Source: Isoptericola sp. QY 916
Lineage (GTDB): Bacteria; Actinomycetota; Actinomycetes; Actinomycetales; Cellulomonadaceae
DNA: 47,315 bases
Assembly: GCA_026934365.1 (NCBI GenBank)
Contig: JADHZE010000004.1
Location: forward strand, 1 to 47,315
Direction: 5' to 3'
Every line of letters starts with the position of its first letter. Within the stretch, counting starts at the first letter, position 1. The position numbers and the translations under genes are program-made. The notes under the pieces were generated by a model. That model saw only the letters and a list, made by a program, of their open reading frames with translations. It did not search any database and was not told where the DNA came from. Positions 22,725 through 31,381 of this stretch are shown piece after piece.

Positions 22725-22803
22725 TTGAAAATGTTTCCTGGCGCGACAAGTTGTTACCGCACCGAGACCGCAGGGGTTTGACCAGATCGGCCAAGATCGG
22801 CCA
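22725..22803 (+). promoter_or_regulatory. ABC-transporter operon control region
   Basis: The 231-bp gap before the permease gene is the most AT-rich stretch of this half of the window. It contains GAAA-ATG-TTTC (22727-22737), an inverted repeat of the general LacI-operator type, and a perfect tandem decamer AGATCGGCCA x2 (22784-22803). I see no convincing -35/-10 pair. The sites probably control the downstream carbohydrate operon. Confidence 0.5.
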
Positions 22804-22866
22804 GAGTGTGTCGCGGACACCAGCTCATCACCCTCGTTGCCGAGGTTGACCCACAGGGACGTGGAC

Positions 22867-23793
22867 ATGACGAGTTCACAAACTCACACTCTTGAACACA
22901 GAAAGTCACAGACGGCACCACGCCGGCTCAGCGACGGACAGTTCGCCGTCCTGCTGCTTCTGCCGGGCGTCGCGCTGCTCGCCGGCGTCGTGCTCTACCC
23001 GCTCGTCGCGGCACTGGTCACGGCGTTCTTCGAGCAGAGCCTCGTGCTGCCCGGACGCACGTTCGTCGGGCTGCAGAACATCGTGGACGTGCTGCAGGGC
23101 GACTTCCTGCGCCTGCTGCGCCAGACGCTCGTCTTCACGCTCGGCACCACGATCCTGCCGTTCGTGATCGGCTTCGCCCTCGCGCTGGCGCTGAACACGA
23201 GGATCCGCGGCGCCAAGGTGCTGCGCGGCCTCATGCTCATCCCCTGGCTCGTGCCCGGCGTCGTCGTGTCGTTCCTGTGGATGTGGATCTTCAACGCCAA
23301 CTACGGCGTGATGAACGCACTGCTCCAGGGTCTCGGCCTCGTCGACGACCCGCAGGCCTGGCTCGCGCAGCCGGGCACCGCGATGGGCGCCGTGATCCTG
23401 GCGAAGACCTGGCAGTCGTTCCCCTGGATGATGGTCATGCTCCTGGCCGGCCTGCAGACCGTGCCGATCGAGCTGCACGAGGCGGCCGAGATGGACGGCG
23501 CGGGCACGGTCCGCCGCTTCTTCGCCATCACGCTGCCGCACCTCAAGGGCATCGTGGGCCTGGTGCTGCTGCTGGAGTTCATCTGGAACTTCCAGCACTT
23601 CGACATCATCTACGTCCTCACCGGCGGCGGCCCCGCAGGCGCCACCCAGACGTTCGCCACCGCCGTGTACGAGACGGCCTTCCAGGGCTACGACCTCGGC
23701 AAGGCCGGCGCGCTCGGCCTGCTGTGGATGGTCCTGCTCATGGCGCTCGTCGTCGTGTACGTCCGCTTCTCGGAGAAGGGAGAGGAGCGATGA
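22867..23793 (+). CDS. Sugar ABC transporter permease (MalF/UgpA type)
   Basis: A 308-residue permease with six predicted membrane helices. The first (FAVLLLLPGVALLAGVVLYP, ~28-47) follows a short basic N-terminus. The cytoplasmic EAA loop reads HEAAEMDGAGTVRRFFAITLPHL (~210-232, quoted in part), which docks to the ATPase. LTGGGPAGATQTFATAVYETAF is typical of CUT1-family permeases for oligosaccharides. It is the first gene of the permease/permease/binding-protein operon and overlaps the next by ATGA. No ATPase gene is nearby, so a shared multi-sugar ATPase (MsmK/MsiK type) is expected, as in other actinobacteria. Confidence 0.93.
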   Translation: MTSSQTHTLEHRKSQTAPRRLSDGQFAVLLLLPGVALLAGVVLYPLVAALVTAFFEQSLVLPGRTFVGLQNIVDVLQGDFLRLLRQTLVFTLGTTILPFVIGFALALALNTRIRGAKVLRGLMLIPWLVPGVVVSFLWMWIFNANYGVMNALLQGLGLVDDPQAWLAQPGTAMGAVILAKTWQSFPWMMVMLLAGLQTVPIELHEAAEMDGAGTVRRFFAITLPHLKGIVGLVLLLEFIWNFQHFDIIYVLTGGGPAGATQTFATAVYETAFQGYDLGKAGALGLLWMVLLMALVVVYVRFSEKGEER

Positions 23794-24725
23794 GCGCGAC
23801 GACGCAGCTCCCCGCCGCGCCCACCCCGCCCTCGGCGTCGTCCCCGGCCGACGACGCGCCCCGGCCGCCCCAGCGCCTCCGCCGCGGCGCCCTGCGCTCC
23901 GAGCGCCCCGGCGTCCGGTTCGCCGCCTGGGCCACGGTGGTCGTGTGCGGCGGCTTCGGCCTGCTGCCGGTGTACTGGCTGCTCGCCACGTCCCTCACGC
24001 CGCGCGACCAGGTGTTCAGCTACCCGCCGAAGTTCTTCCCGTCGGCGCCCACGCTGGACGCGTTCGCCGCGCTCGCCTCGAACGACCAGCTGTTCGGATA
24101 CCTGCGCAACAGCGTCATCGTCTCGGTGATCACCGCGGTGCTGTCGGTGCTGGTCTCGGCGTACATGGGGTACTCGTTCTCCAAGTTCCGCTACCGCGGC
24201 CGCCGCTCGCTGATGTACCTGGTGCTGGCGTCGCAGATGTTCCCGCAGGCCCTGCTGCTCGTGACGCTGTACAGCGTGTTCAGCGCGTACGGGCTGCTCA
24301 ACACCTACACCGCGCTGGTGCTGAGCTTCACCACGTTCACGCTGCCGCTGTGCGTGTGGATGCTCAAGGGCTTCTTCGACACCATCCCGGACGAGCTGAT
24401 CGAGGCGGCGCGGGTCGACGGCGCGTCCCGCCTGCGGATCATCCACTCGATCGTGCTGCCGCTGGCGGCGCCGGGCCTCATCGCCGCGGGGCTGTTCGCC
24501 TTCGTCCGCGGCTGGAACGACTTCGTCTTCGCGCTCACGCTCGCCGGACCGGAGAAGCAGACCCTGCCGCCCGGCCTGGTCAACACGTTCATCGGCGAGG
24601 CCTCGACGGCGTGGCCGGAGCTCATGGCGGCGTCGCTCGTCGTCTCGCTCCCGGTCGCGATCGCCTTCATCGCGCTGCAGAAGTACCTGGTCGGCGGCCT
24701 CACCGCCGGCGCCGTCAAGGGCTGA
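23790..24725 (+). CDS. Sugar ABC transporter permease (MalG/UgpE type)
   Basis: A 311-residue second permease. After a Pro/Ala-rich cytoplasmic N-terminus (~1-42), six helices begin with WATVVVCGGFGLLPVYWLLA. The EAA loop EAARVDGASRLRIIHSIVLP lies at ~208-227, and FVRGWNDFVFALTLAG and KYLVGGLTAGAVKG at the C-terminus are standard MalG-type endings. It forms the heterodimeric channel with the preceding permease, whose stop it overlaps (ATGA). Upstream GGAGAGGAG serves as ribosome-binding site. Confidence 0.93.
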   Translation: MSATTQLPAAPTPPSASSPADDAPRPPQRLRRGALRSERPGVRFAAWATVVVCGGFGLLPVYWLLATSLTPRDQVFSYPPKFFPSAPTLDAFAALASNDQLFGYLRNSVIVSVITAVLSVLVSAYMGYSFSKFRYRGRRSLMYLVLASQMFPQALLLVTLYSVFSAYGLLNTYTALVLSFTTFTLPLCVWMLKGFFDTIPDELIEAARVDGASRLRIIHSIVLPLAAPGLIAAGLFAFVRGWNDFVFALTLAGPEKQTLPPGLVNTFIGEASTAWPELMAASLVVSLPVAIAFIALQKYLVGGLTAGAVKG

Positions 24726-24793
24726 CCGAGCCCGCGACGCCCCTGTCACCACCCCTTCCCCACCCCGAACGACCCTCGATGCGGAGGATCCCC

Positions 24794-26113
24794 ATGTCTC
24801 TCACCCTTCCCCAGAGCGCCCTGTCGCGACGTCGCGTGCTCCAGCTGCTCGGCATCGGCGCCGGCACCGCCGCCCTCGCCGCCTGCGCGCCGTCCGCGCC
24901 GTCGTCCACGGGCGCCGCCGCCTCGGCCGCCGCGGCAGGCGGCGCGAAGACGGACTTCGCGTTCTCGTCGTGGTCGTTCACCGAGGAGGCCGCGGCCCCG
25001 GCCCTCGAGGCGATCGTCAAGGCCTACCAGGACCAGGCCGGCGTCACGGTGGACGACGTCTCGTTCCCCTACAACGAGTACATCAACCAGCTCACGCTGC
25101 AGGTGAAGGGCGGCCAGTTCACCGGCGCGGCGCACGTGGACGTCGCGTGGCTCGGCTCCCTCGCCGCGATGGGCAAGCTGCAGGACCTGTCGGCGCTGAC
25201 CGAGGGGCGCGGGTACACCGACGCGGCGCTGACGGCCGCCCAGTTCGACGGCGTGCAGTACGGCCTGCCGTGGACCATCGGCGCGATCGGGCTCGTCGCG
25301 AACTCCGAGATCCTGCAGAAGGCGGACATCGACCCCGACGCGTTCCCGACGACGGTCGACGCGTTCGAGAAGGCGCTCAAGGACCTCAAGGGCCTCGGCG
25401 GCGGGCTCATCCCCTACGCCGCGTCCACCAAGGCCGCGCAGCTCAAGGACATCCTCATCTGGATGGAGACGTTCGGCAGCCCGCTGGTCGACGGCGACAC
25501 CGTCACCATCGGCGACGACGCGTCCGTCGAGGCCGTGACCTGGTACAAGTCGCTGTACGACCAGAAGCTCATCGCCGCCGACGTCGACCGCTTCGACGCC
25601 CGCTCCCTGTTCGCGCAGGGCCGCGCGGCGATCTACGACGACGCCCCCGTGGGCCGCAACGCCGTGCAGGAGGAGTCGCCCGACAAGGACCTCGGCAGCA
25701 AGCTCGTGCCGCTCTCGCGCCCCGTGCTCAAGGACGGCGAGACCCCGCGCGCGCTGGTCTGGGGCGGCGCGATCGCCGTCGTCGACGGCGAGGGCGCCGA
25801 GACCGCCGCCGACTTCGCCCAGTTCGCGACGTCCGACCTCGACACCGTGCTGGCCGACTACGAGGTGCGCGGCCTGCCGCCGGTGACGACCGAGGCCCAG
25901 CAGTCCGACGTCGTCGCCGCCGACACGTTCGGCTCCCTGTTCAACGACCGCATCACCGCCACGTCGACGAGCAACCCGTTCTGGAAGTTCACCGCGTACT
26001 CGCAGATCGAGACGGTCGTCGCCGAGCAGGTGCAGGCCGTGCTGGTCGGCAAGACGGACGCCAAGGCGGCCATGCAGAAGGCCGGCGAGGCCGCGCAGAA
26101 GCTGGTCGGCTGA
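24794..26113 (+). CDS. Extracellular sugar-binding lipoprotein of the ABC transporter
   Basis: A 439-residue substrate-binding protein. The signal combines a twin-arginine-like RRRVLQLLGIGAGTAALAAC with a lipobox LAAC, so it is exported and lipid-anchored. Mature features of cluster-B binding proteins follow: AFSSWSFTEEAAAPALEAIVKAYQ, VDVAWLGSLAAMGKLQDLS, YGLPWTIGAIGLVANSEIL, LWGGAIAVV-type Ser/Thr-free hinge (VWGGAIAVVDGEG) and a terminal AMQKAGEAAQKLVG helix. The ATG at 24794 follows GGAGGATCCCC. The cargo is not readable from sequence; neighbouring lyase, esterase and FAD oxidoreductase genes point to an oligosaccharide from a plant or algal polymer. Confidence 0.92.
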   Translation: MSLTLPQSALSRRRVLQLLGIGAGTAALAACAPSAPSSTGAAASAAAAGGAKTDFAFSSWSFTEEAAAPALEAIVKAYQDQAGVTVDDVSFPYNEYINQLTLQVKGGQFTGAAHVDVAWLGSLAAMGKLQDLSALTEGRGYTDAALTAAQFDGVQYGLPWTIGAIGLVANSEILQKADIDPDAFPTTVDAFEKALKDLKGLGGGLIPYAASTKAAQLKDILIWMETFGSPLVDGDTVTIGDDASVEAVTWYKSLYDQKLIAADVDRFDARSLFAQGRAAIYDDAPVGRNAVQEESPDKDLGSKLVPLSRPVLKDGETPRALVWGGAIAVVDGEGAETAADFAQFATSDLDTVLADYEVRGLPPVTTEAQQSDVVAADTFGSLFNDRITATSTSNPFWKFTAYSQIETVVAEQVQAVLVGKTDAKAAMQKAGEAAQKLVG

Positions 26114-26162
26114 CCCGACCGTGCCCACCCCCGGAGTCCTGACCACGGTTCGAGGAGGAACC

Positions 26163-28025
26163 ATGCGACGACGCCCCACCCCGACGCTGCGCACCGCCCT
26201 GACCGGCGCCGCGGCCGCCCTCGCGGCGGCCGCGGCGGTCGGGGCCGCCGCCCTGCCCGCGACGGCCTCGGCCCCCGCGGCGCACGCGAAGCACGCCCCG
26301 CAGGTCGAGGAGCTGCCGTTCACCGTCGACTCGTCCAACCAGGCGGGCTGGTGGAAGCCGATCGACGTCGTCGACGGCACCACCTACGTCGCGTACAACG
26401 CGCCGGGACCCACGGCCTCGACGCACCAGGTCCACGTGGCCGTGCGCAGCGCCGACGGCGCCTGGACGGACGGCTGCCTGCGGGCGACCGACGGGGAGTG
26501 CGCGACGTTCGTCGACGACAACGGCCACAACCAGCCGTCGATCGTCGTGGACGGCGACGGGAACGTGCACGCCTTCGTCTCGATGCACCACGAGCAGTGG
26601 AACTACTTCCGCACGACGACGCCCGGCGACGTCACCAGCCTCGTGGACGTGTCGGGCGAGATGCCCGACCAGGACCTGGCCGTCACCTACCCGGTGACCG
26701 CCCGCGGCGCCGACGGCGACGTGTACGTCATGGCCCGCGCCGGCGCGGACGAGCGCCAGGCCCGCACGGGCAACCTGTACCGCTTCGACACGGGCGCGGG
26801 CACGTGGTCGCGGGTCGCCGTCGTCGCGGACGCGAAGGGCCACTCGTTCTACCCGGACGACCTCGAGGTGGGCACGGACGGACGCGTGCACGTGCTGTGG
26901 GAGTGGGGCCCGTGGCCTGCCGACCCGTCGCGGCACCTCGGCTCGTACGCCGTGTACGACCCGGCGGACGGGTCGTTCCGCGACGTCGCCGGGAACGCCC
27001 TGGAGACGCCGGTCACGCCCACCACCCCGGGCGCGGTCGTGTACCAGCCGTACGTCGACGGCGAGGACATCGGCTCGTACTGGCCCGCCCTGCAGACGGC
27101 GAAGCTGTCCGTGCACGGCGACACGCTCGACGGGATCGCCTACCGGTTCCGGACCGAGGGCGTCACCGCGTTCGACGGCTACGACGTCCGGTTCGCGCGG
27201 TGGGACGGCGCCGCCTGGCAGCGCGAGACCGTGCTGGACCTCGGCGGCCTCGGCCCGGGCGTGGAGACCTCCGCGGCCATCGAGACGACGTCGGCCGGCC
27301 CGACCACGCGCGTGTACGCGGTGGTGGAGACCACCTCGTGCGTCACGGGCCAGCAGAGCGCCGTCGTCCGCGCCGACCAGGTGCGCGGCGAGGACACCTG
27401 GCGCTTCAGCACCGTCGGCGAGGCACGCACCGGCGCCCAGCGGCTCAGCGCCGTGACCACGGGCAGCGGGACGGACCAGCTGTACGTGACGGTGCCGAGC
27501 GCCGGCCAGCTCTTCCACGCGACGGTGCCCCGCACGGGCGGCACGCCCGAGGGCTCGACGGCCGCCGAGCTGGTGGCCGGTCTCCGGGGCGAGAGCACCG
27601 ACGTGAACGTCGCCCGCGGCGCGGACGTCACGGTGTCGTCCACGCTGCGCGCCGACACCGGCGGGGAGCTGGCGGTCGACGGGTCGTGCGTCGACGCGAG
27701 CCGCTGGATCTCCGCGGCCGACGACGCCCGGCCGGTCCTCACGGCCGACTGGGGCACCCCGCAGGCGGTGGACACCGTCCGCGTCCGCAGCGGCTACAGC
27801 AAGGCGACCGGCACGGCCGACGTCCTGCGCTCGTTCGCGGTCGAGCTGCACACCGCCGACGGCTGGGTGCCGGCCGGCCAGGTCACGAACAACACCTCGG
27901 GCACGGTCACCCTGCCCGTGCCCACCACCCAGGCGGACCAGGTCCGCCTGCTGATCACCGACCCGTCGAGCTCGGCGACCGACGTCGCGCGCGTCTACGA
28001 GGTCGAGGTGCTGGCCGCCGGCTGA
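26163..28025 (+). CDS. Secreted BNR_4-type (polysaccharide lyase-like) protein with C-terminal discoidin-like domain
   Basis: A 620-residue exported protein. The signal peptide is ~1-42 (RRRPTPTLRTALTGAAAALA, then cleavage near ASAPAAHA). Residues ~50-480 are a beta-propeller-like region with repeated D-G-x-x-x-V strands (GDGNVHAFVSMHHEQWNYFR, GADGDVYVMARAG, GTDGRVHVLWEWGPW); HNQPSIVVDGDGN and GHSFYPDDLEVG resemble BNR_4 proteins, which include ulvan and rhamnogalacturonan-type lyases. Residues ~485-620 form a F5/8-type (discoidin/CBM32-like) domain (NVARGADVTVSST, AVDGSCVDASRWIS, VDTVRVRSGYSKA, YEVEVLAAG). It probably cleaves or binds an acidic polysaccharide outside the cell and supplies the adjacent transporter. 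The exact activity cannot be read. Confidence 0.75.
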   Translation: MRRRPTPTLRTALTGAAAALAAAAAVGAAALPATASAPAAHAKHAPQVEELPFTVDSSNQAGWWKPIDVVDGTTYVAYNAPGPTASTHQVHVAVRSADGAWTDGCLRATDGECATFVDDNGHNQPSIVVDGDGNVHAFVSMHHEQWNYFRTTTPGDVTSLVDVSGEMPDQDLAVTYPVTARGADGDVYVMARAGADERQARTGNLYRFDTGAGTWSRVAVVADAKGHSFYPDDLEVGTDGRVHVLWEWGPWPADPSRHLGSYAVYDPADGSFRDVAGNALETPVTPTTPGAVVYQPYVDGEDIGSYWPALQTAKLSVHGDTLDGIAYRFRTEGVTAFDGYDVRFARWDGAAWQRETVLDLGGLGPGVETSAAIETTSAGPTTRVYAVVETTSCVTGQQSAVVRADQVRGEDTWRFSTVGEARTGAQRLSAVTTGSGTDQLYVTVPSAGQLFHATVPRTGGTPEGSTAAELVAGLRGESTDVNVARGADVTVSSTLRADTGGELAVDGSCVDASRWISAADDARPVLTADWGTPQAVDTVRVRSGYSKATGTADVLRSFAVELHTADGWVPAGQVTNNTSGTVTLPVPTTQADQVRLLITDPSSSATDVARVYEVEVLAAG

Positions 28026-28113
28026 CGCCCGCGACCTGCGCCGCACACCCGCCCGCACCACGAGAACCACCACGTTCGACCAGCACAACCACCGGATCGA
28101 GGACTGAGAGATC

Positions 28114-30420
28114 ATGCGCACGCAGACCGTCGAGGCGGACGTCGTCGTCGTCGGAGGAGGGCTCGCCGGCGTCAGCGCGGCGGTCGCCGCCGCACGGCTG
28201 GGCCGCCAGGTGGTGCTGGTGAACAACCGGCCCGTGCTGGGCGGCAACTCCTCCTCCGAGGTGCGGGTGTGGGTGTGCGGCGCCACCGCGCACGGCAACC
28301 AGCGCTGGGCCCGGGAGACCGGGATCGTCGGCGAGATGTACGTGGAGAACCAGTACCGCAACCCCGAGGGCAACCCGGTCTACTGGGACGACGTCGTGCT
28401 GGACACCGTCCGCCGCGAGAAGAACATCCGGCTGTTCCTCAACACGGACGTGCGCGAGGTCGTCGCGACCGGCCCCGACGACGCGCGCCGCATCGAGTCC
28501 GTCACCGGCTGGACGATGGGCTCGGAGATCCTCACGACGTTCGTCGCGCCGGTGTTCCTCGACTGCACGGGCGACGGACTGGTCGGCCACCTGGCCGGCG
28601 CGCGCTACCGGCTCGGCAAGGAGTCGCAGACCGAGTTCGGGGAGGAGTGGGCGCCGCCGGAGCCGGTGCGCGAGTTCCTCGGCTCCACGCTGCTCTTCTA
28701 CACCAAGGACCTCGGGCACCCGGTGAAGTACGTCGCGCCGGAGACCGCGATCGACATCACCACCACGCCGATCCCGATGAACCGCGTCATCCGCAGCGGC
28801 GACTCGGGCGCGCACTACTGGTGGATCGAGTGGGGCGGCGAGCTCGACATCGTCGACGACAACGAGCGCATCCGCGACGAGCTGCGCGGCGTCATCCTCG
28901 GCATCTGGGACTACATCAAGAACTCCGGGAAGTTCGACGCCGACAACCTCACGCTCGAGTGGATCGGCAACGTGCCCGGCAAGCGCGAGTACCGCCGCCT
29001 GATCGGCGACTACACGCTGCACCAGGGCGACGTCGTCGACCAGACGGTGTTCGACGACGGCGTCGCGTTCGGCGGCTGGTCCATCGACCTCCACCCGGCC
29101 CAGGGCATGTACGCGGAGGGCGCGGGCGCGCTGCAGCGCTTCTCCGACGGCGTCTTCGAGATCCCCTACCGCTCGCTGTACTCGGTGAACGTGGAGAACA
29201 TGCTGTTCGCCGGTCGCGACGTCTCGGCCACGCACATCGCGTTCGGCGCCGCGCGCGTCATGGCGACGTGCGGCGCGATGGGCCAGGCCGCGGGCACCGC
29301 GGCCGCGCTGTGCGTGGAGCACGGCACCACCCCGCGCGGCATCTACACCGACCACCTCGACGAGCTGCGCCAGACGCTGCTGCGCTGGGACGCGCCCGCC
29401 GTCGGCATCGCGAACGCCGACCCGCACGACGTCGCGCGCCGCGCCCGCGTCACCGCGTCCAGCACGACGACACGGATCGCCGCGCCCGTCGCGGAGCCGG
29501 CCGACCTCGATCCGGGCGACATCGGTCCCGACGGCTTCGACGTCTACGACCTCGACGTCGACCTCGGCATCGTGCTGCCCGTGGACCCGCGGCTCGAGAC
29601 GGTCGAGCTGCTCGTCTCCGCCCGCCGCGACACCACCCTGTCGGTCGAGGTGTTCTCCACCGGCAAGCCGCAGAACGTGGTGCCCGCGCACCTGGAGACC
29701 AAGACCGACGTCGTCGTGCCCGCCGGCGACGAGCGCTGGGTCACCGCGCACGTGCCGTTCGCCCCCGACACCCCGCAGAACGCCGTCGTCGTGCTGCGCG
29801 CCAACCCCGACGTGGCCGTCCGCCTCACCTCCCCGCTGCCGGCGGGCGTCCTCACGCTGGTGCACCGCGTCGACAACGACGACCAGAACGTGCAGATCAG
29901 CTCGGAGGAGCTGCTGGTGCAGTGGCCCACCAAGCCGCTGCGCGGGCGGTCCGTCGTGTTCCGCGCCGGCCCGGACACCCGAGCGCTGGCCCCCGAGCGC
30001 GCGACGGGCGGCTACCACCGCAACCACGGCGGCCCGCACCTGTGGGCGTCGTCGCCGATGGTCGCCGGCCGCGACGAGTGGCTGCGCCTCGACTGGGACG
30101 AGCCCGTCACCGGGCGCGAGGTGCGCCTGGTCTTCGACGACGACCTCGACGTCGAGCTCAACACGCTGCACCACCACCGCACGCCCGACGAGATCATGCC
30201 GACCCTGGTCAAGGACTACCGCGTCGAGGTGCTGCCGGCAGGCGCCCCCGAGTCCGGCGACGCCTGGGTGACCGTCGCCGACGAGACCGACAACCGGTGG
30301 CGCCTGCGCACGCACCCGCTGCCCGCCGACCTCGGCCCCCTGGCTGCCGCGCGCCTCGTCGTCGGCGCCACGAACGGCTCGGCGCAGGCCCGCGTGGTCG
30401 CGCTGCGCGTGCAGGAGTGA
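28114..30420 (+). CDS. Large FAD-dependent oxidoreductase (PF12831-like) with C-terminal beta domain
   Basis: A 768-residue protein. Residues 1-450 are an FAD oxidoreductase: dinucleotide motif VVVVGGGLAGVSAAVAAARLG (~11-30), RPVLGGNSSSEVRVWVCGA, DCTGDGLVGHLAGA, and a second flavin contact NMLFAGRDVSATHIAFGAARV with ATCGAMGQAAGTAAAL. This matches the FAD_oxidored family found in polysaccharide-utilisation loci, whose chemistry is mostly unknown. Residues ~470-768 are a beta-rich extension including a sugar-binding-like segment (LDPGDIGPDGFDVYDLD; LRLDWDEPVTGREVRLVFDDD). No signal peptide is present, so it acts inside the cell, presumably oxidising a sugar or sugar acid from the imported oligosaccharide. 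It lies between the lyase-like gene and a LacI-like gene. Confidence 0.85.
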   Translation: MRTQTVEADVVVVGGGLAGVSAAVAAARLGRQVVLVNNRPVLGGNSSSEVRVWVCGATAHGNQRWARETGIVGEMYVENQYRNPEGNPVYWDDVVLDTVRREKNIRLFLNTDVREVVATGPDDARRIESVTGWTMGSEILTTFVAPVFLDCTGDGLVGHLAGARYRLGKESQTEFGEEWAPPEPVREFLGSTLLFYTKDLGHPVKYVAPETAIDITTTPIPMNRVIRSGDSGAHYWWIEWGGELDIVDDNERIRDELRGVILGIWDYIKNSGKFDADNLTLEWIGNVPGKREYRRLIGDYTLHQGDVVDQTVFDDGVAFGGWSIDLHPAQGMYAEGAGALQRFSDGVFEIPYRSLYSVNVENMLFAGRDVSATHIAFGAARVMATCGAMGQAAGTAAALCVEHGTTPRGIYTDHLDELRQTLLRWDAPAVGIANADPHDVARRARVTASSTTTRIAAPVAEPADLDPGDIGPDGFDVYDLDVDLGIVLPVDPRLETVELLVSARRDTTLSVEVFSTGKPQNVVPAHLETKTDVVVPAGDERWVTAHVPFAPDTPQNAVVVLRANPDVAVRLTSPLPAGVLTLVHRVDNDDQNVQISSEELLVQWPTKPLRGRSVVFRAGPDTRALAPERATGGYHRNHGGPHLWASSPMVAGRDEWLRLDWDEPVTGREVRLVFDDDLDVELNTLHHHRTPDEIMPTLVKDYRVEVLPAGAPESGDAWVTVADETDNRWRLRTHPLPADLGPLAAARLVVGATNGSAQARVVALRVQE

Positions 30421-30422
30421 GC

Positions 30423-31358
30423 GTGCCGCACGCAGGACTCACCCGCGCCGCGCGCGGGATCGCGACGGTGTCCCGGACGGCGGACCGGGCTACGCTGACC
30501 GCCGTGCACAGGAAGGAGCGCACCGGCATCGTGGCGCTCGCCGTGCCGGACCTCGAGGAGCCGTACTTCGCCGAGCTCACGGCGCTGCTGGTGCGGCGCG
30601 CCGACGAGCGCGGGCTGTCGATCCTCATCCAGCAGACCGCGGGCGACCACGAGCGCGAGGTGGACGTCGCCAACGGCATCGGGCTGCCCCCGACCGACGG
30701 CCTCATCCACATCCCGCGCGCGCTGTCCGTGGCCGACCTGACGCGGCGCACCTCCCCCGGGCCCCTGGTGCTGCTCGGCGAGCACATCCTCGTCAGCCCG
30801 TTCACGCACGTGACGATCGACAACCGGGCCGCGTCGTACGCGGCCACCGCGCACCTGGCGTCCGTCGGGTGCCGACGGGTCGCGTTCGTCGGGCCGCGGG
30901 ACGCGCGCCCCTCGGACGCCGCCGACCGCCGGTACGCCGGCTATCGCGAGGCCGTGGCCGCGCTCGGCATCGCGGACGACCCCGACCTGGTGGCCCAGGT
31001 CGAGTCGTTCACACCCGCCGAGGGGCGGCGCGCCGTCCGCGACCTGCTGGCCCGCGGCGTCGAGCTCGACGGCATCGTCTGCTCCAACGACTCCGTCGCG
31101 TTCGGGGCGCTGCCCGCCCTGCACGAGGCAGGGCGGCGCGTCCCCCAGGACGTCGCGGTCGTGGGGATCGACGACGTGCGGGGCGCGCAGTTCACGACGC
31201 CGTCGCTCACGTCGGTCTCCCCGGACAAGGAGGCCCTCGTCGAGCGCGCGCTGAGCGAGCTGGAGCGGCAGATCGCCACCCCGCCGGGCGGCAACCTGCC
31301 GGTGCAGCACGTGGTCGTGGACGCGCGCGTCGTGCCGCGCGCGAGCACCGCCCGCTGA
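30423..31358 (+). CDS. LacI-type sensor protein lacking a recognisable DNA-binding domain
   Basis: A 311-residue protein (or 284 from GTG 30504) almost entirely made of the periplasmic-binding-like effector domain of LacI regulators: RTGIVALAVPDLEEPYFAEL, GLIHIPRALS, HLASVGCRRVAFVGPRD, RYAGYREAVAALGI, DGIVCSNDSVAFGAL and DVAVVGIDDVRGAQFTTPSLTSV. The usual 50-60-residue helix-turn-helix is absent: only ~35 residues precede, reading AARGIATVSRTADRATLTAV, which faintly resembles an eroded LacI HTH and hinge. AGGAG precedes the GTG at 30423, whereas TACGCT before GTG 30504 resembles a -10 for a leaderless transcript. It may sense the imported sugar and act on another regulator. Confidence 0.75.
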   Translation: MPHAGLTRAARGIATVSRTADRATLTAVHRKERTGIVALAVPDLEEPYFAELTALLVRRADERGLSILIQQTAGDHEREVDVANGIGLPPTDGLIHIPRALSVADLTRRTSPGPLVLLGEHILVSPFTHVTIDNRAASYAATAHLASVGCRRVAFVGPRDARPSDAADRRYAGYREAVAALGIADDPDLVAQVESFTPAEGRRAVRDLLARGVELDGIVCSNDSVAFGALPALHEAGRRVPQDVAVVGIDDVRGAQFTTPSLTSVSPDKEALVERALSELERQIATPPGGNLPVQHVVVDARVVPRASTAR

Positions 31359-31360
31359 CG

Positions 31361-31375
31361 GGTGGCGCCGCCACC
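31361..31375. terminator. Short hairpin between convergent genes
   Basis: GGTGGC pairs with GCCACC around a 3-base loop in the 23-bp gap between the LacI-like gene and the convergent DeoR-type gene. It is short and has no T-tract; a bidirectional terminator is plausible but weakly supported. Confidence 0.4.
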
Positions 31376-31381
31376 GCGCGG

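Noticed and set aside
24726-24793. Promoter or attenuator between second permease and binding-protein genes
   Set aside because: No palindrome, -10-like box or hairpin is visible; the genes are most simply one operon.
30423-30530. Frameshift hiding a normal LacI DNA-binding domain
   Set aside because: The upstream FAD oxidoreductase gene runs intact to 30420, and neither of the other two plus-strand frames across the junction contains a LacI-type helix-turn-helix.
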